Position numbers and translations under genes: made by a program. Positions 1 through 6,077 of a DNA stretch of 13,813 nt are shown here, one piece after another. Each line of letters opens with the position of its first letter. The stretch's first letter is position 1. Source of the stretch: JAUPTX01 sp964550665 (GTDB lineage Bacteria > Patescibacteriota > Minisyncoccia > Phycocordibacterales > CSBR16-119). The notes under the pieces were generated by a model. That model made no database searches, was not told the DNA's origin, and was given only the letters and a program-made list of their open reading frames with translations. The stretch is from assembly GCA_964550665.1 (NCBI GenBank), contig CAZJZW010000019.1, positions 1-13,813 on the forward strand. Direction: 5' to 3'.

Positions 1-52
1 TTTCTTAGCAAAAAAGTAACCAAAAAGCCAAGACGCGGAAAAATATATTCTA

Positions 53-138
53 AAAATCCGCAATTTATATGAAGAAAACTGTGAACTCGCTCTACGCTCA
101 AACAGCACAGCTTTTCTACCATCTAAATGGCGGATTTT
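53..138. repeat. Long imperfect hairpin (REP/MITE-like element)
   Basis: Two arms pair almost throughout: 53-61 with 130-138 (9 bp), 63-67 with 124-128 (5 bp), 69-71 with 120-122 (3 bp), 73-78 with 112-117 (6 bp) and 79-83 with 106-110 (5 bp), with single mismatches or small bulges between. That is 28 pairs around a 22-nt loop (84-105). No ORF of note lies here. No transposase or target duplication is visible, so its nature as a dispersed repeat is inference. Confidence 0.55.
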
Positions 139-143
139 CTTAA

Positions 144-163
144 CCTGCCTACCGGCAGGCAGG
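144..163. repeat. 20-bp near-perfect palindrome
   Basis: CCTGCCTACCGGCAGGCAGG is self-complementary except for one A/C mismatch pair (151/156). It is far more G+C-rich than its surroundings and has no T-tract, so it is not an obvious terminator. The core CTGCC...GGCAG also appears in the terminator after 8283. From memory, similar palindromes are common in Parcubacteria intergenic DNA; this was not searched. Confidence 0.5.
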
Positions 164-211
164 CGTAATATTTCAAACGGTCAAAGATTTTAATTTAAAA
201 AGAAAGTATAC

Positions 212-239
212 TTGACGACTATTTATTTAGTTGTATAAT
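212..239 (+). promoter_or_regulatory. Sigma70-type promoter of the 290-658 gene
   Basis: TTGACG (212-217), a 16-nt spacer and a perfect TATAAT (234-239). The predicted start near 246 gives a leader of about 44 nt that is A/C-rich and has no Shine-Dalgarno. Confidence 0.75.
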
Positions 240-289
240 TTAGCTTGGATTTTTAAGTTCTATTCCAAAACCAACCAAACCAAAACACC

Positions 290-658
290 ATGGGAAAGAA
301 AGGGATTCTCCGAGGCAAAAGAGCTGAACTAAAATCGGCGGAAGAGTTTTCCACTCTTGAAGTAGAAAATCCTATCTCCGAGGCAGTAGAACAGGAGGAA
401 GCAGAAGAGGTTAAGGATCGACCGCCTGTCGATGATGTGCACGAGGAAATTGATAACATTTTCAGATTACATGAAGGTGAAGGTCGCCAAGTTCTTGGTC
501 AAACTCGATCTCGGTTGAGAAATCCCGTTCCTTCAACTGGCGGTGAAGACGAATCACCTCAACCAGGCACACCAACTAGTCTGGCGCTGAATGCGTTGGG
601 AGCCAAACGTGGTCAGGGGATTAAGGTTGAAATAACCCCTTACCGAAAGGTAGAGTAA
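290..658 (+). CDS. Hypothetical acidic, probably disordered protein
   Basis: 122 residues, not recognised. The first 15 residues are basic, residues 16-62 are rich in Glu, Asp and Val with few hydrophobic blocks, and the rest is rich in Pro, Gly, Ser and Thr, ending in a short basic tail. There is no membrane segment, signal peptide, cysteine pair or catalytic motif. This suggests a largely unstructured cytosolic protein. It is a free-standing transcription unit: promoter at 212-239, A/C-rich leader without a Shine-Dalgarno, and a terminator 20 nt after the TAA stop. The ATG at 290 is the first in frame after the predicted transcription start. The flanking signals support a real gene more than the protein sequence does. 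Confidence 0.65.
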   Translation: MGKKGILRGKRAELKSAEEFSTLEVENPISEAVEQEEAEEVKDRPPVDDVHEEIDNIFRLHEGEGRQVLGQTRSRLRNPVPSTGGEDESPQPGTPTSLALNALGAKRGQGIKVEITPYRKVE

Positions 659-678
659 TACCAAGCTTGTCTTGGTGG

Positions 679-708
679 AAAAGCCGAATCCTTAGGGGTT
701 CGGCTTTT
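679..708 (+). terminator. Rho-independent terminator after 290-658
   Basis: A 13-bp stem (679-691 with 696-708, one G-U pair) and a TTAG loop. The 3' arm ends in four Ts. The next TTGACA begins 4 nt later. Confidence 0.75.
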
Positions 709-711
709 ATC

Positions 712-740
712 TTGACATTTTTGTGGAAATAGTTTAAAAA
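712..740 (+). promoter_or_regulatory. Possible promoter of the 741-1000 non-coding unit
   Basis: A perfect TTGACA (712-717) lies just after the previous terminator, as before several other genes here. The -10 is poor: TAAAAA at 735-740 with 17-nt spacing is the best fit. Confidence 0.4.
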
Positions 741-838
741 GTATATCCAAAACCAAAAGCAAAACGGATGACACAGCCACGACCGCCGTAAACGTTCTTT
801 CCCAGGAATTATATTCACAATCTAAACAGGAAATAGGG

Positions 839-892
839 ATGAGAACCCAACATTTCTTGCAAGGCACATTTCGGAGCGCCCCTTTAGGTTGA
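839..892 (+). CDS. Possible 17-residue peptide ORF
   Basis: ATG at 839 is preceded by AGGA (828-831) with 7-nt spacing, one of the few well-placed Shine-Dalgarno sites in the window. The product is MRTQHFLQGTFRSAPLG. It has no recognisable family and ends just before the 911-930 hairpin. An ORF this short can easily arise by chance. Confidence 0.18.
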   Translation: MRTQHFLQGTFRSAPLG

Positions 893-910
893 TGATGTGA
901 TTCCTAACCT

Positions 911-930
911 AGGAGCCCCAAGAGGCTCCT
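911..930 (+). terminator. Terminator-like hairpin 1 before trpS
   Basis: A 7-bp stem AGGAGCC/GGCTCCT with a 6-nt loop, followed by a broken T-run (TTGTTGCTTTT). Confidence 0.45.
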
Positions 931-971
931 TTGTTGCTTTTGGGGATACCACGAAAGCGATTTCCGCTCCG

Positions 972-1004
972 GAAGCCCATCCCTTACCAGGGTGGGCTTC
1001 TTTT
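972..1004 (+). terminator. Terminator hairpin 2 before trpS
   Basis: An 11-bp stem (972-982 with 990-1000, one wobble) followed by TTTT. It ends any transcript from 712 before the trpS promoter. The AGGGTGG in its 3' arm is not part of a T-box. Confidence 0.65.
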
Positions 1005-1021
1005 GTATAAATAATGAATTC

Positions 1022-1030
1022 TGATAAAAT
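1022..1030 (+). promoter_or_regulatory. Extended -10 promoter of trpS, leaderless
   Basis: TGATAAAAT (TG 1022-1023, TAAAAT 1025-1030) lies 6 nt before the ATG, so transcription should start at or next to the first codon. There is no clear -35, as expected when a TGn element is present. Confidence 0.6.
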
Positions 1031-1036
1031 AACCCT

Positions 1037-2014
1037 ATGTCTAAAAAAATATTAGTTTCTGGTATTAAGCCAACAGGGAATCTCCATCTTGGAAATTATT
1101 TTGGTGCTATAAAGCAATTTGTGGAAATGCAAAACTCTGGCAATTTTGATTCGTTTGTTTTTCTTGCGGATTATCATGCTCTAAATTCTATTTCAAACAG
1201 GGAAGAGATGAAAAAACTTTCCTTTGATCTTATCTGTGCATATCTTGCTGCTGGTCTTGATCCGAAAAAAGTTACGCTTTACCGACAATCAACTCTTCCA
1301 GAACACACAGAACTTACTTGGATTTTTAATACGCTCGTAACAATGCCGTGGCTCCAACGTGCTCATGCTTTTAAAGATGCAGAAGCAAATGATAAAGAAA
1401 TAAATGTCGGAACTTTTGATTATCCAGTACTCATGGCGGCGGATATTTTAATGTATGACGCAAGTGTCGTTCCAGTCGGACAAGATCAAAAACAACATGT
1501 CGAGATGGCTCGCGAGATTGCTCGAAAATTTAACCAAACTTTTGGTGAAGCTTTCATAGAACCAAAAGAACTTATTAAAGAAGAAGTTGCTGTCGTGCCA
1601 GGAACAGACGGACAAAAAATGAGTAAAAGCTATAAAAATGTTATTCCTCTTTTTGGCTCTGAAGAAGAAATTAAAAAAGCAGTAATGGGAATAGTAACGG
1701 ATTCAAAACTTCCAGAAGACGCTAAAAACCCTGAAGAAGTTATTGTGTATCAAATCTATAAACTTTTAGCGACGGAAGAAGAGAGAAGTCAGATGGAAGA
1801 AGGTTTGAAAAAAGGAGGACTTGGTTATGGTGAGGCTAAAAAGATGTTACTTGAAAAAATATTAGCATATTTTGGTCCAATGAAAGAAAATTATGACGAG
1901 CTTCAAAAAAATCCAGAAAAAGTGTTTGCAATCTTAGAAGAAGGTGAGAAGAAGGTTAAACTTTTGGCACAGGAGAAAATGTTGAAAGTCAAAAAATTGA
2001 TAGGGTTGGTATAA
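1037..2014 (+). CDS. trpS: Tryptophan--tRNA ligase (TrpRS)
   Basis: Charges tRNA-Trp with tryptophan using ATP, in the cytosol. It is a class I synthetase of 325 residues, the usual bacterial length. The HIGH-type motif is PTGNLHLGNY at 12-21. TrpRS-specific blocks follow: a DYHAL segment (45-49), the EHTELTWIFN block (89-98), HAFKDA (110-115), and the tryptophan/adenylate pocket with YPVLMAADIL and VPVGQDQ (129-152). The KMSKS loop is intact at 194-198, followed by the helical anticodon-binding half. These blocks separate it from TyrRS. The ATG at 1037 places the N-terminus at the normal distance from the HIGH motif and lies 6 nt after a -10 element, with no Shine-Dalgarno. It is a single-gene unit, converging on the YceI gene through a shared terminator. 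Confidence 0.97.
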   Translation: MSKKILVSGIKPTGNLHLGNYFGAIKQFVEMQNSGNFDSFVFLADYHALNSISNREEMKKLSFDLICAYLAAGLDPKKVTLYRQSTLPEHTELTWIFNTLVTMPWLQRAHAFKDAEANDKEINVGTFDYPVLMAADILMYDASVVPVGQDQKQHVEMAREIARKFNQTFGEAFIEPKELIKEEVAVVPGTDGQKMSKSYKNVIPLFGSEEEIKKAVMGIVTDSKLPEDAKNPEEVIVYQIYKLLATEEERSQMEEGLKKGGLGYGEAKKMLLEKILAYFGPMKENYDELQKNPEKVFAILEEGEKKVKLLAQEKMLKVKKLIGLV

Positions 2015-2051
2015 ATAAAAGAGCAGCGCCGAAGGCGCCGCTCTTTTATTT
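2013..2051. terminator. Bidirectional terminator between trpS and the YceI gene
   Basis: An 18-bp stem with one A/C mismatch (2013-2030 with 2034-2051) and a GAA loop. The arms are A-rich then G+C-rich, giving a T-run on both strands. It overlaps the trpS stop codon and ends 5 nt before the YceI stop. Confidence 0.8.
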
Positions 2052-2055
2052 ATAC

Positions 2056-2736
2056 TTATGGTCTCGCTATAACTTTGAATTCAAGAGTGAAGATATCGTT
2101 TATCACTTTGTCTCCTAAATCATCAAAGAAAGTTTCTGACCCATATTTAACATCCCACATCGATCTGTTAACGTCGGCTTTACCAGTGATGATGGCATTT
2201 CCATTTTCCATTGCAGTTCTAACAGGTATATCTAGAGGATTAGTTTTTCCTTTTAGGGTTAGGTTTCCTTTCAGCGTATATCCGTCGGCAGTTTTTTCAG
2301 ATGAAGTCACAACATATTTTGCTTCAGGATGCACTTCGACATCAAAAAAGTCAGCGGACTTCAAGTGCTCAGTCAATTTTGAAGTAGGGGCTTTTGCGTT
2401 AGAAGTAGACTCTCCGTTTATTGATTTCATATCAAAAACTATTTCTCCATCTGCTACGGCTCCTTTTTTAAAAGAAACCTTTCCACTTTTTATAGCAATA
2501 CTTCCAGAATCATAATAATCTTTTATAAGTTTTTTACTTCCTGTCCATTTTGCTGTACTTTCTTTTGGGTCAACGACAAACGAACCTTCGACATCGTTTG
2601 ATATTTTTTCTCCTTCTGATTCAGACACCGTGTTTGAAGTTTCGTTAGTTGGCGCTGTCATTTCTTTCTTTGACTTGAAATAGAAAATTCCTCCGACTAC
2701 AACAATGATAAGTAAAATTGGTATTAATGTTTTCAT
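2056..2736 (-). CDS. Membrane-anchored YceI-domain protein
   Basis: 226 residues. Residues 1-20 form a single hydrophobic anchor with no lipobox cysteine, then comes a Lys/Ser/Glu-rich linker (21-50) and a YceI domain (about 51-226). YceI proteins are lipocalin-like beta-barrels that bind polyisoprenoid lipids outside the cytoplasm; the substrate here is unknown. Family features seen are the strand with WTGSKKL (64-70), the block LTEHLKSADFFDVEVHPEAK (121-140), and a C-terminal strand with ADVNRSMWDVKYG. The gene stands alone. Its minus-strand upstream region has a TGTTAAAAT element (2788-2780) that overlaps the divergent promoter, and a TATAAA (2760-2755) closer to the start. It belongs to the run of single-anchor exported proteins in this window. 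Confidence 0.9.
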   Translation of the reverse strand: MKTLIPILLIIVVVGGIFYFKSKKEMTAPTNETSNTVSESEGEKISNDVEGSFVVDPKESTAKWTGSKKLIKDYYDSGSIAIKSGKVSFKKGAVADGEIVFDMKSINGESTSNAKAPTSKLTEHLKSADFFDVEVHPEAKYVVTSSEKTADGYTLKGNLTLKGKTNPLDIPVRTAMENGNAIITGKADVNRSMWDVKYGSETFFDDLGDKVINDIFTLEFKVIARP

Positions 2737-2779
2737 AATGCATTTTTTAGCTAGTTTATAAGCGCCGAAGCGTTTTTTT

Positions 2780-2809
2780 ATTTTAACATATTTATTTAGA
2801 TGCTATAAT
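2780..2809. promoter_or_regulatory. Overlapping divergent promoters (2817 gene plus, YceI gene minus)
   Basis: Plus strand: TTAACA (2783-2788), a 15-nt spacer and extended -10 TGCTATAAT (2801-2809), 7 nt before the ATG at 2817, so a leaderless mRNA is predicted. Minus strand: TGTTAAAAT (2788-2780) is an extended -10 facing the YceI gene and overlapping the plus-strand -35, so polymerase should not use both at once. The plus promoter is convincing, the minus one tentative. Confidence 0.55.
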
Positions 2810-2816
2810 CGACAAT

Positions 2817-3035
2817 ATGAAAAAAGATAACTTAAATTTAAAATATTTTGTTAAGAATATCTCTGTCGTTGTAGGACTTGTTCTTATCTGGCGTGGGGTT
2901 TGGTATGTGATGGATTACATAGACTCTATATATTTTAGTGGAAATCATGCCTTCACCGCTCTGGGTGGAATAATCCTCGGGCTCCTCATCCTATTTCTAC
3001 CAGACGGAGATTTGAAAGAAATAACTAATCTATAA
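2817..3035 (+). CDS. Small two-helix membrane protein
   Basis: 72 residues, family not recognised. After a Lys/Asn-rich N-terminus (1-14) come two hydrophobic stretches, about 16-33 and 45-62, separated by a short loop with aromatic residues. The tail after the second stretch is acidic (PDGDLKE). This is a two-pass inner-membrane protein with both ends probably in the cytoplasm (inference). The promoter's extended -10 ends 7 nt before the ATG, so the mRNA is probably leaderless. The next gene begins 2 nt after its stop, so the two are co-transcribed. Confidence 0.75.
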   Translation: MKKDNLNLKYFVKNISVVVGLVLIWRGVWYVMDYIDSIYFSGNHAFTALGGIILGLLILFLPDGDLKEITNL

Positions 3036-3037
3036 AA

Positions 3038-3325
3038 ATGAAAAGAGTGAGTTTTTCAGCTAAAGTTGTCATATGGACTGGTAATTTTGGCTGGCATTTT
3101 GTTTACCTACCAAAAGAAATGGCTCGTAAAATAAGAGAAAGCCAAAAATCGTATGGCGGGGGATTTGTGCGAGTAGAAGCAAAGGTTGGAAAAACTGTTT
3201 GGCAAACATCTTTGTTTCCTTACACCCGAGAACAGACATATCTAGTTTGTCTTAAAAAAACGGTAAGAGAAAAAGAAGATATCTTTTCTGGGGAAACTAT
3301 CAAGGTTACTCTTTCATTTATTTAG
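3038..3325 (+). CDS. DUF1905-family protein
   Basis: 95 residues covering one complete DUF1905 domain, a small cytosolic beta-barrel of unknown function. Family marks are the N-terminal strand, the W-H-F-V-Y-L-P block (19-25), a central V-E-A-K-V-G-K-T-V-W-Q-T-S-L-F-P strand pair (about 47-62), the Y-L-V-C-L-K-K-T-V-R stretch (69-78), and the final GETIKVTL. There is no signal peptide or membrane segment. The start is 2 nt after the stop of the membrane-protein gene and has no Shine-Dalgarno, so translational coupling is likely. Its role in this pair cannot be told from sequence. Confidence 0.8.
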   Translation: MKRVSFSAKVVIWTGNFGWHFVYLPKEMARKIRESQKSYGGGFVRVEAKVGKTVWQTSLFPYTREQTYLVCLKKTVREKEDIFSGETIKVTLSFI

Positions 3326-3335
3326 CTCTAAAAGC

Positions 3336-3364
3336 TTGCACTTTAAAAGAAAGTGTGTTATAGT
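3336..3364 (+). promoter_or_regulatory. Promoter of the DEAD-box helicase gene
   Basis: TTGCAC (3336-3341), a 17-nt spacer and TATAGT (3359-3364) preceded by TGT. Start near 3371 gives a leader of about 110 nt, the longest in the window. Confidence 0.65.
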
Positions 3365-3449
3365 AAGCTAGCAATCAAATATTGTTCTGTAGATTTCCGA
3401 AAGTTATTAATTTCGACGTTCTATGAGGCAATTCGAGATTTTAATAATT

Positions 3450-3470
3450 AAGGAGGCGGTTTAAACCGTC
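3450..3470 (+). promoter_or_regulatory. Shine-Dalgarno plus hairpin spacer in the helicase leader
   Basis: A full AAGGAGG (3450-3456) sits 24 nt before the ATG at 3481, too far for normal use. The intervening DNA folds into a hairpin (3455-3460 with 3465-3470, core CGGTTTAAACCG), which would shorten the effective distance to around 10 nt. The hairpin takes up the last two Gs of the Shine-Dalgarno, so its folding could either enable or compete with ribosome binding. Confidence 0.5.
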
Positions 3471-3480
3471 AAAATACAAT

Positions 3481-4881
3481 ATGAACAATAGATCTAACGG
3501 CCGGTCATCTGGCGGAAATTCTTCTAGTCTAAAAAGAAGTTTTTCAAAACCAAAAGGATTTGGAGCAAAAAGTGGTAGTCCGGCGCGACCATCTTTTTCT
3601 TCATTTGGGAAAAGAGGAAACTCACAAAAAAGTTTTTCTCGTCCATCACGAGGAGGAAAAAGAGGTCCAAGAAAAAGTACTGCAGATATTTCTAAATTTG
3701 TACGAAAAGCTTCTGATCAAAAAGTGGAAGTTGCCATGCCTGAAATAAAACATGTGTTTGATGATTTTAAATTTTCAAAAGAAGTAAACAATAACCTTAT
3801 TTCAAAGGGTTACAAAACTCCAACTCATATTCAAGATCAATCAATCCAATATATTTTGGATGGACGAGATGTTGTTGGACTTGCAAATACAGGAACAGGC
3901 AAGACCGGAGCATTTTTACTCCCACTTATCGATAAAGTTTGGAAAGATAGAAAGAATATAGTCCTGATCTTAGCTCCAACTCGTGAGCTTGCGATGCAAA
4001 TCGACAAAGAATTTAAAACTTTTTCTATGGGAATGGGAATATATTCTGCGATGTGTGTTGGAGGTATGCCGATCTGGAAGCAGATAAATGATTTGAGCCG
4101 AAAACCAAATTTCATCATCGGTACTCCAGGACGTATTAAAGATTTGAGTGATCGAGGAAAAATAAACTATGGAAGTATTGGTAACATCGTCTTAGACGAA
4201 GTTGACCACATGCTTGATATGGGATTTGTAGAGCCAATCACTATTATTTTAAATAGTTTGAAGGCAGACAGACAATCTCTTTTCTTCTCGGCAACAATGC
4301 CAAGCAATATAAAGAGCCTTATTGCAAAATTTACCAACAATCCTGTGACTGTTGAAGTTGCTTCACGAAGTAATATAAGTAATATTGATCAGGATGTAGT
4401 TAAAGTTACTGATGAAGCTCATAAATTTAGTGAACTAAAGAGACTTCTTAATGAAGATGGCTTCGATAAAGTTTTAATCTTCACTGAAACAAAAAGACAA
4501 GTAGACAAACTTTCAAAAGATTTAGCAAGAGAAGGATTTACTGTAGAGTCTATTCACGGAGATAAAAGACAAAATCAAAGAAAAAAAGCTATTGATTTGT
4601 TTGATAAAGATAAAGTTACTATCTTGGTTGCAACAGATGTTGCAGCAAGAGGACTTGATATCAAAGGTGTCACTCATGTGATTAACTACACTATCCCTGG
4701 AACAGACGAAGACTATACTCATCGAATCGGCCGAACAGGTCGAGGAGAAAATAAGGGAACAGCTCTAACATTTATTAGTGCTGGAATGAGTACAGAAAGT
4801 TCTGGACCGCGAAGAAATTCTTCTCCATCCCGCTCTTTCTCTAGAGGAAGAAGTGGAGGAAAACCATCTTACCGAAGATAA
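3481..4881 (+). CDS. DEAD-box ATP-dependent RNA helicase (DEVD variant)
   Basis: 466 residues; unwinds or remodels RNA using ATP, in the cytosol. The core has all motifs in order: Q motif with THIQDQ (115-120), Walker A TGTGKT (137-142), PTREL (166-170), TPGR (215-218), motif II DEVD (239-242) instead of DEAD, SAT (270-272), IFTETKRQ (333-340), ATDVAARGLD (384-393) and HRIGRTGR (414-421). The Walker B acidic pair is kept, so ATPase activity is expected. Both tails, 1-68 and about 438-466, are rich in Ser, Arg, Gly, Lys and Phe and look disordered, suiting non-specific RNA binding or condensate formation. Such helicases often act in ribosome assembly, RNA decay or cold response; which applies here is unknown. 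It stands alone with a long structured leader and a very strong terminator. Confidence 0.95.
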   Translation: MNNRSNGRSSGGNSSSLKRSFSKPKGFGAKSGSPARPSFSSFGKRGNSQKSFSRPSRGGKRGPRKSTADISKFVRKASDQKVEVAMPEIKHVFDDFKFSKEVNNNLISKGYKTPTHIQDQSIQYILDGRDVVGLANTGTGKTGAFLLPLIDKVWKDRKNIVLILAPTRELAMQIDKEFKTFSMGMGIYSAMCVGGMPIWKQINDLSRKPNFIIGTPGRIKDLSDRGKINYGSIGNIVLDEVDHMLDMGFVEPITIILNSLKADRQSLFFSATMPSNIKSLIAKFTNNPVTVEVASRSNISNIDQDVVKVTDEAHKFSELKRLLNEDGFDKVLIFTETKRQVDKLSKDLAREGFTVESIHGDKRQNQRKKAIDLFDKDKVTILVATDVAARGLDIKGVTHVINYTIPGTDEDYTHRIGRTGRGENKGTALTFISAGMSTESSGPRRNSSPSRSFSRGRSGGKPSYRR

Positions 4882-4882
4882 A

Positions 4883-4925
4883 AATCAAAAAGCCCGGCGC
4901 ACTTTGTGCGCCGGGCTTTTTGATT
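4883..4925. terminator. Perfect 20-bp terminator after the helicase gene
   Basis: 4883-4902 pairs with 4906-4925 without a mismatch around a TTT loop, with A- and T-runs at its ends. It could work in both directions. Its last two bases are the first two of the next TTGACA. Confidence 0.9.
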
Positions 4926-4951
4926 GACATAAATATATTTTGTGCTATTGT
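4924..4951 (+). promoter_or_regulatory. Promoter of the gene hidden by the assembly gap
   Basis: TTGACA (4924-4929), a 16-nt spacer and TATTGT (4946-4951) preceded by TGC. The expected transcript starts near 4958 with an A/C-rich leader like those of other single genes here, then enters the N run. Confidence 0.65.
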
Positions 4952-4982
4952 GTAATTCAACAAAGTACACCACAAACAAATA

Positions 4983-5082
4983 NNNNNNNNNNNNNNNNNN
5001 NNNNNNNNNNNNNNNNNNNNNNNNNNNNNNNNNNNNNNNNNNNNNNNNNNNNNNNNNNNNNNNNNNNNNNNNNNNNNNNNNN
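4983..5082. other. Assembly gap (100 N)
   Basis: Exactly 100 N, the usual placeholder for a gap of unknown length. A promoter and A/C-rich leader lie before it and a terminator begins 8 nt after it, so at least part of one transcription unit is missing. Nothing can be said about its product. Confidence 0.95.
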
Positions 5083-5090
5083 AAAACCTG

Positions 5091-5118
5091 AGCTCGCACC
5101 TTCCGTGCGGGCTTTTTT
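5091..5118 (+). terminator. Terminator after the gap
   Basis: A 9-bp stem (5091-5099 with 5105-5113, one wobble) followed by TTTTTT. It ends the unit hidden by the gap and insulates the 5151 gene. Confidence 0.75.
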
Positions 5119-5135
5119 CTTTCATGTTTTAATCG

Positions 5136-5144
5136 TGGTATAAT
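5136..5144 (+). promoter_or_regulatory. Extended -10 promoter of the 5151 operon, leaderless
   Basis: TGGTATAAT with a perfect TATAAT (5139-5144), 6 nt before the ATG. No clear -35. Confidence 0.65.
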
Positions 5145-5150
5145 TATCTT

Positions 5151-5633
5151 ATGAAAATATATATCTGGGCACTTATAATAATCGTAGCGTTAGGAGGTGT
5201 TTATTATTTTACAACGAATAAAAAGTTAGCAACTGAAAAGGTAGATGAGTCTTCCGTGTGTTTTGCATACACTTCAGAAGGTAATGGAATCAAAGATGTT
5301 TACTCACTCGCACTTAATATAAAAGGCGACAAGGCAACTGGAGAACTTAAGTTTTTACCACAAGAAAAAGACTCTAAGGTTGGAACATTTGAAGGTTTGA
5401 TCAGTCCTTTAGCGTCAGATTCTTCACAAAGAGTAATTGCAGCGTGGTGGAACACTATGGGTGAGGGAATGGAAGTCCGAGAACAATTAGCAATTTTACT
5501 AGATGGTAAAACAGCAGCTATCGGCTTTGGTGAAATGAAATTATCAAATGATGGTTCATATGTTTATGCTGACGCAAGCAAGGTGACGTATTCTCTAACA
5601 CTAGCTGGCATTGATTGTGTTACTGGTAAATAA
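5151..5633 (+). CDS. Single-anchor exported protein, cysteine-bracketed family
   Basis: 160 residues, function unknown. Residues 3-20 form a membrane anchor followed by Lys residues (24-25), with no lipobox, so the rest should lie outside the membrane. The outer domain (about 35-156) begins with VCF (Cys37) and ends with IDC (Cys156), which may form a disulfide. It resembles the first domain of the 8339 gene along its length: T-G-E then L-P, a D-S then G-x-F-E-G (74-82), a Trp-containing helix, G-M (106-107), A-x-G-F-G (123-127) and D-G-x-Y-V-Y (134-139). It heads a likely three-gene unit with the cupin (14 nt gap) and the 6078 gene. The start is fixed by the -10 six bases upstream. Confidence 0.75.
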   Translation: MKIYIWALIIIVALGGVYYFTTNKKLATEKVDESSVCFAYTSEGNGIKDVYSLALNIKGDKATGELKFLPQEKDSKVGTFEGLISPLASDSSQRVIAAWWNTMGEGMEVREQLAILLDGKTAAIGFGEMKLSNDGSYVYADASKVTYSLTLAGIDCVTGK

Positions 5634-5647
5634 CTTTCTTCTAGCTT

Positions 5648-6049
5648 ATGAAAAGGGGTTATAACGAAAATATTGAAAAACTTACTTTAGAAAATAAGAA
5701 TTTTCGAAAAGTTCTGTATACTGCAAAAAACCTTCAGTTGGTTCTTATGAATTTAAAACCAGGTGAAAATATTGGCGTAGAAACTCATCCGGACAACGAT
5801 CAATTCTTTCGCTTTGAAGCGGGAGAAGGAAGAGTTTTTGTTGATGGAACTTCCTACGAAGTTGGTGATGGAGATGTGGTTATTGTTCCGGCCGGTTCCG
5901 AACACAACGTTCTCAATATGAGCAATAAAAAAGATTTACAGTTTTACACTATTTATGCAACACCTCATCATAAAGATGGAATTGTACGTGAGACAAAAGA
6001 AGATGCGATGAGGTACGAAGAAGAGTTTGAAGGAGAAACAACAGAGTAA
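5648..6049 (+). CDS. Cupin-domain protein
   Basis: 133 residues forming one small cupin beta-barrel, cytosolic. Cupin motif 1 is the stretch from Gly39 to Gly61, with Glu45, His47 and Asp51/Gln52 in place of the classical HxH...E. Motif 2 is clear as GDVVIVPAGSEHNVLN (75-90), with His86. His47 and His86 with Glu45 are probable metal ligands (inference). Related single-domain cupins include sugar-isomerase-like proteins and dioxygenases; the substrate cannot be named. The C-terminus (112-133) is highly acidic. It lies 14 nt after the 5151 gene without a Shine-Dalgarno and is probably co-transcribed with it and the 6078 gene. Confidence 0.88.
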   Translation: MKRGYNENIEKLTLENKNFRKVLYTAKNLQLVLMNLKPGENIGVETHPDNDQFFRFEAGEGRVFVDGTSYEVGDGDVVIVPAGSEHNVLNMSNKKDLQFYTIYATPHHKDGIVRETKEDAMRYEEEFEGETTE

Positions 6050-6077
6050 TTTATTAACTATAAAAATTTTATAAAAC

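Larger units (their letters stand above)
741..1000 (+). ncRNA. Candidate small RNA or short-peptide transcript upstream of trpS
   Basis: This is the transcribed part of a 378-nt stretch without a normal gene. It starts with an A/C-rich stretch like the other leaders here, then a 7-codon ORF (768-791) and a 17-codon ORF (839-892), and ends with two terminator-like hairpins (911-930, 972-1000). No tmRNA, RNase P, SRP or 6S features were seen, and the peptides contain no Trp, so classical trp attenuation is unlikely. It could be a small RNA, a decayed gene or a peptide gene. Confidence 0.3.

Noticed and set aside
972..1004. T-box riboswitch before trpS
   Set aside because: AGGGTGG is present but the rest of the T-box sequence and the specifier and antiterminator structures are missing; it is simply the 3' arm of a terminator, and trpS has its own -10 downstream.
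2075..2515. 146-codon plus-strand ORF
   Set aside because: Antisense to the clearly recognised YceI domain.
4841..5143. ORFs running through the N gap
   Set aside because: They exist only because N codons are not stops; nothing supports them.
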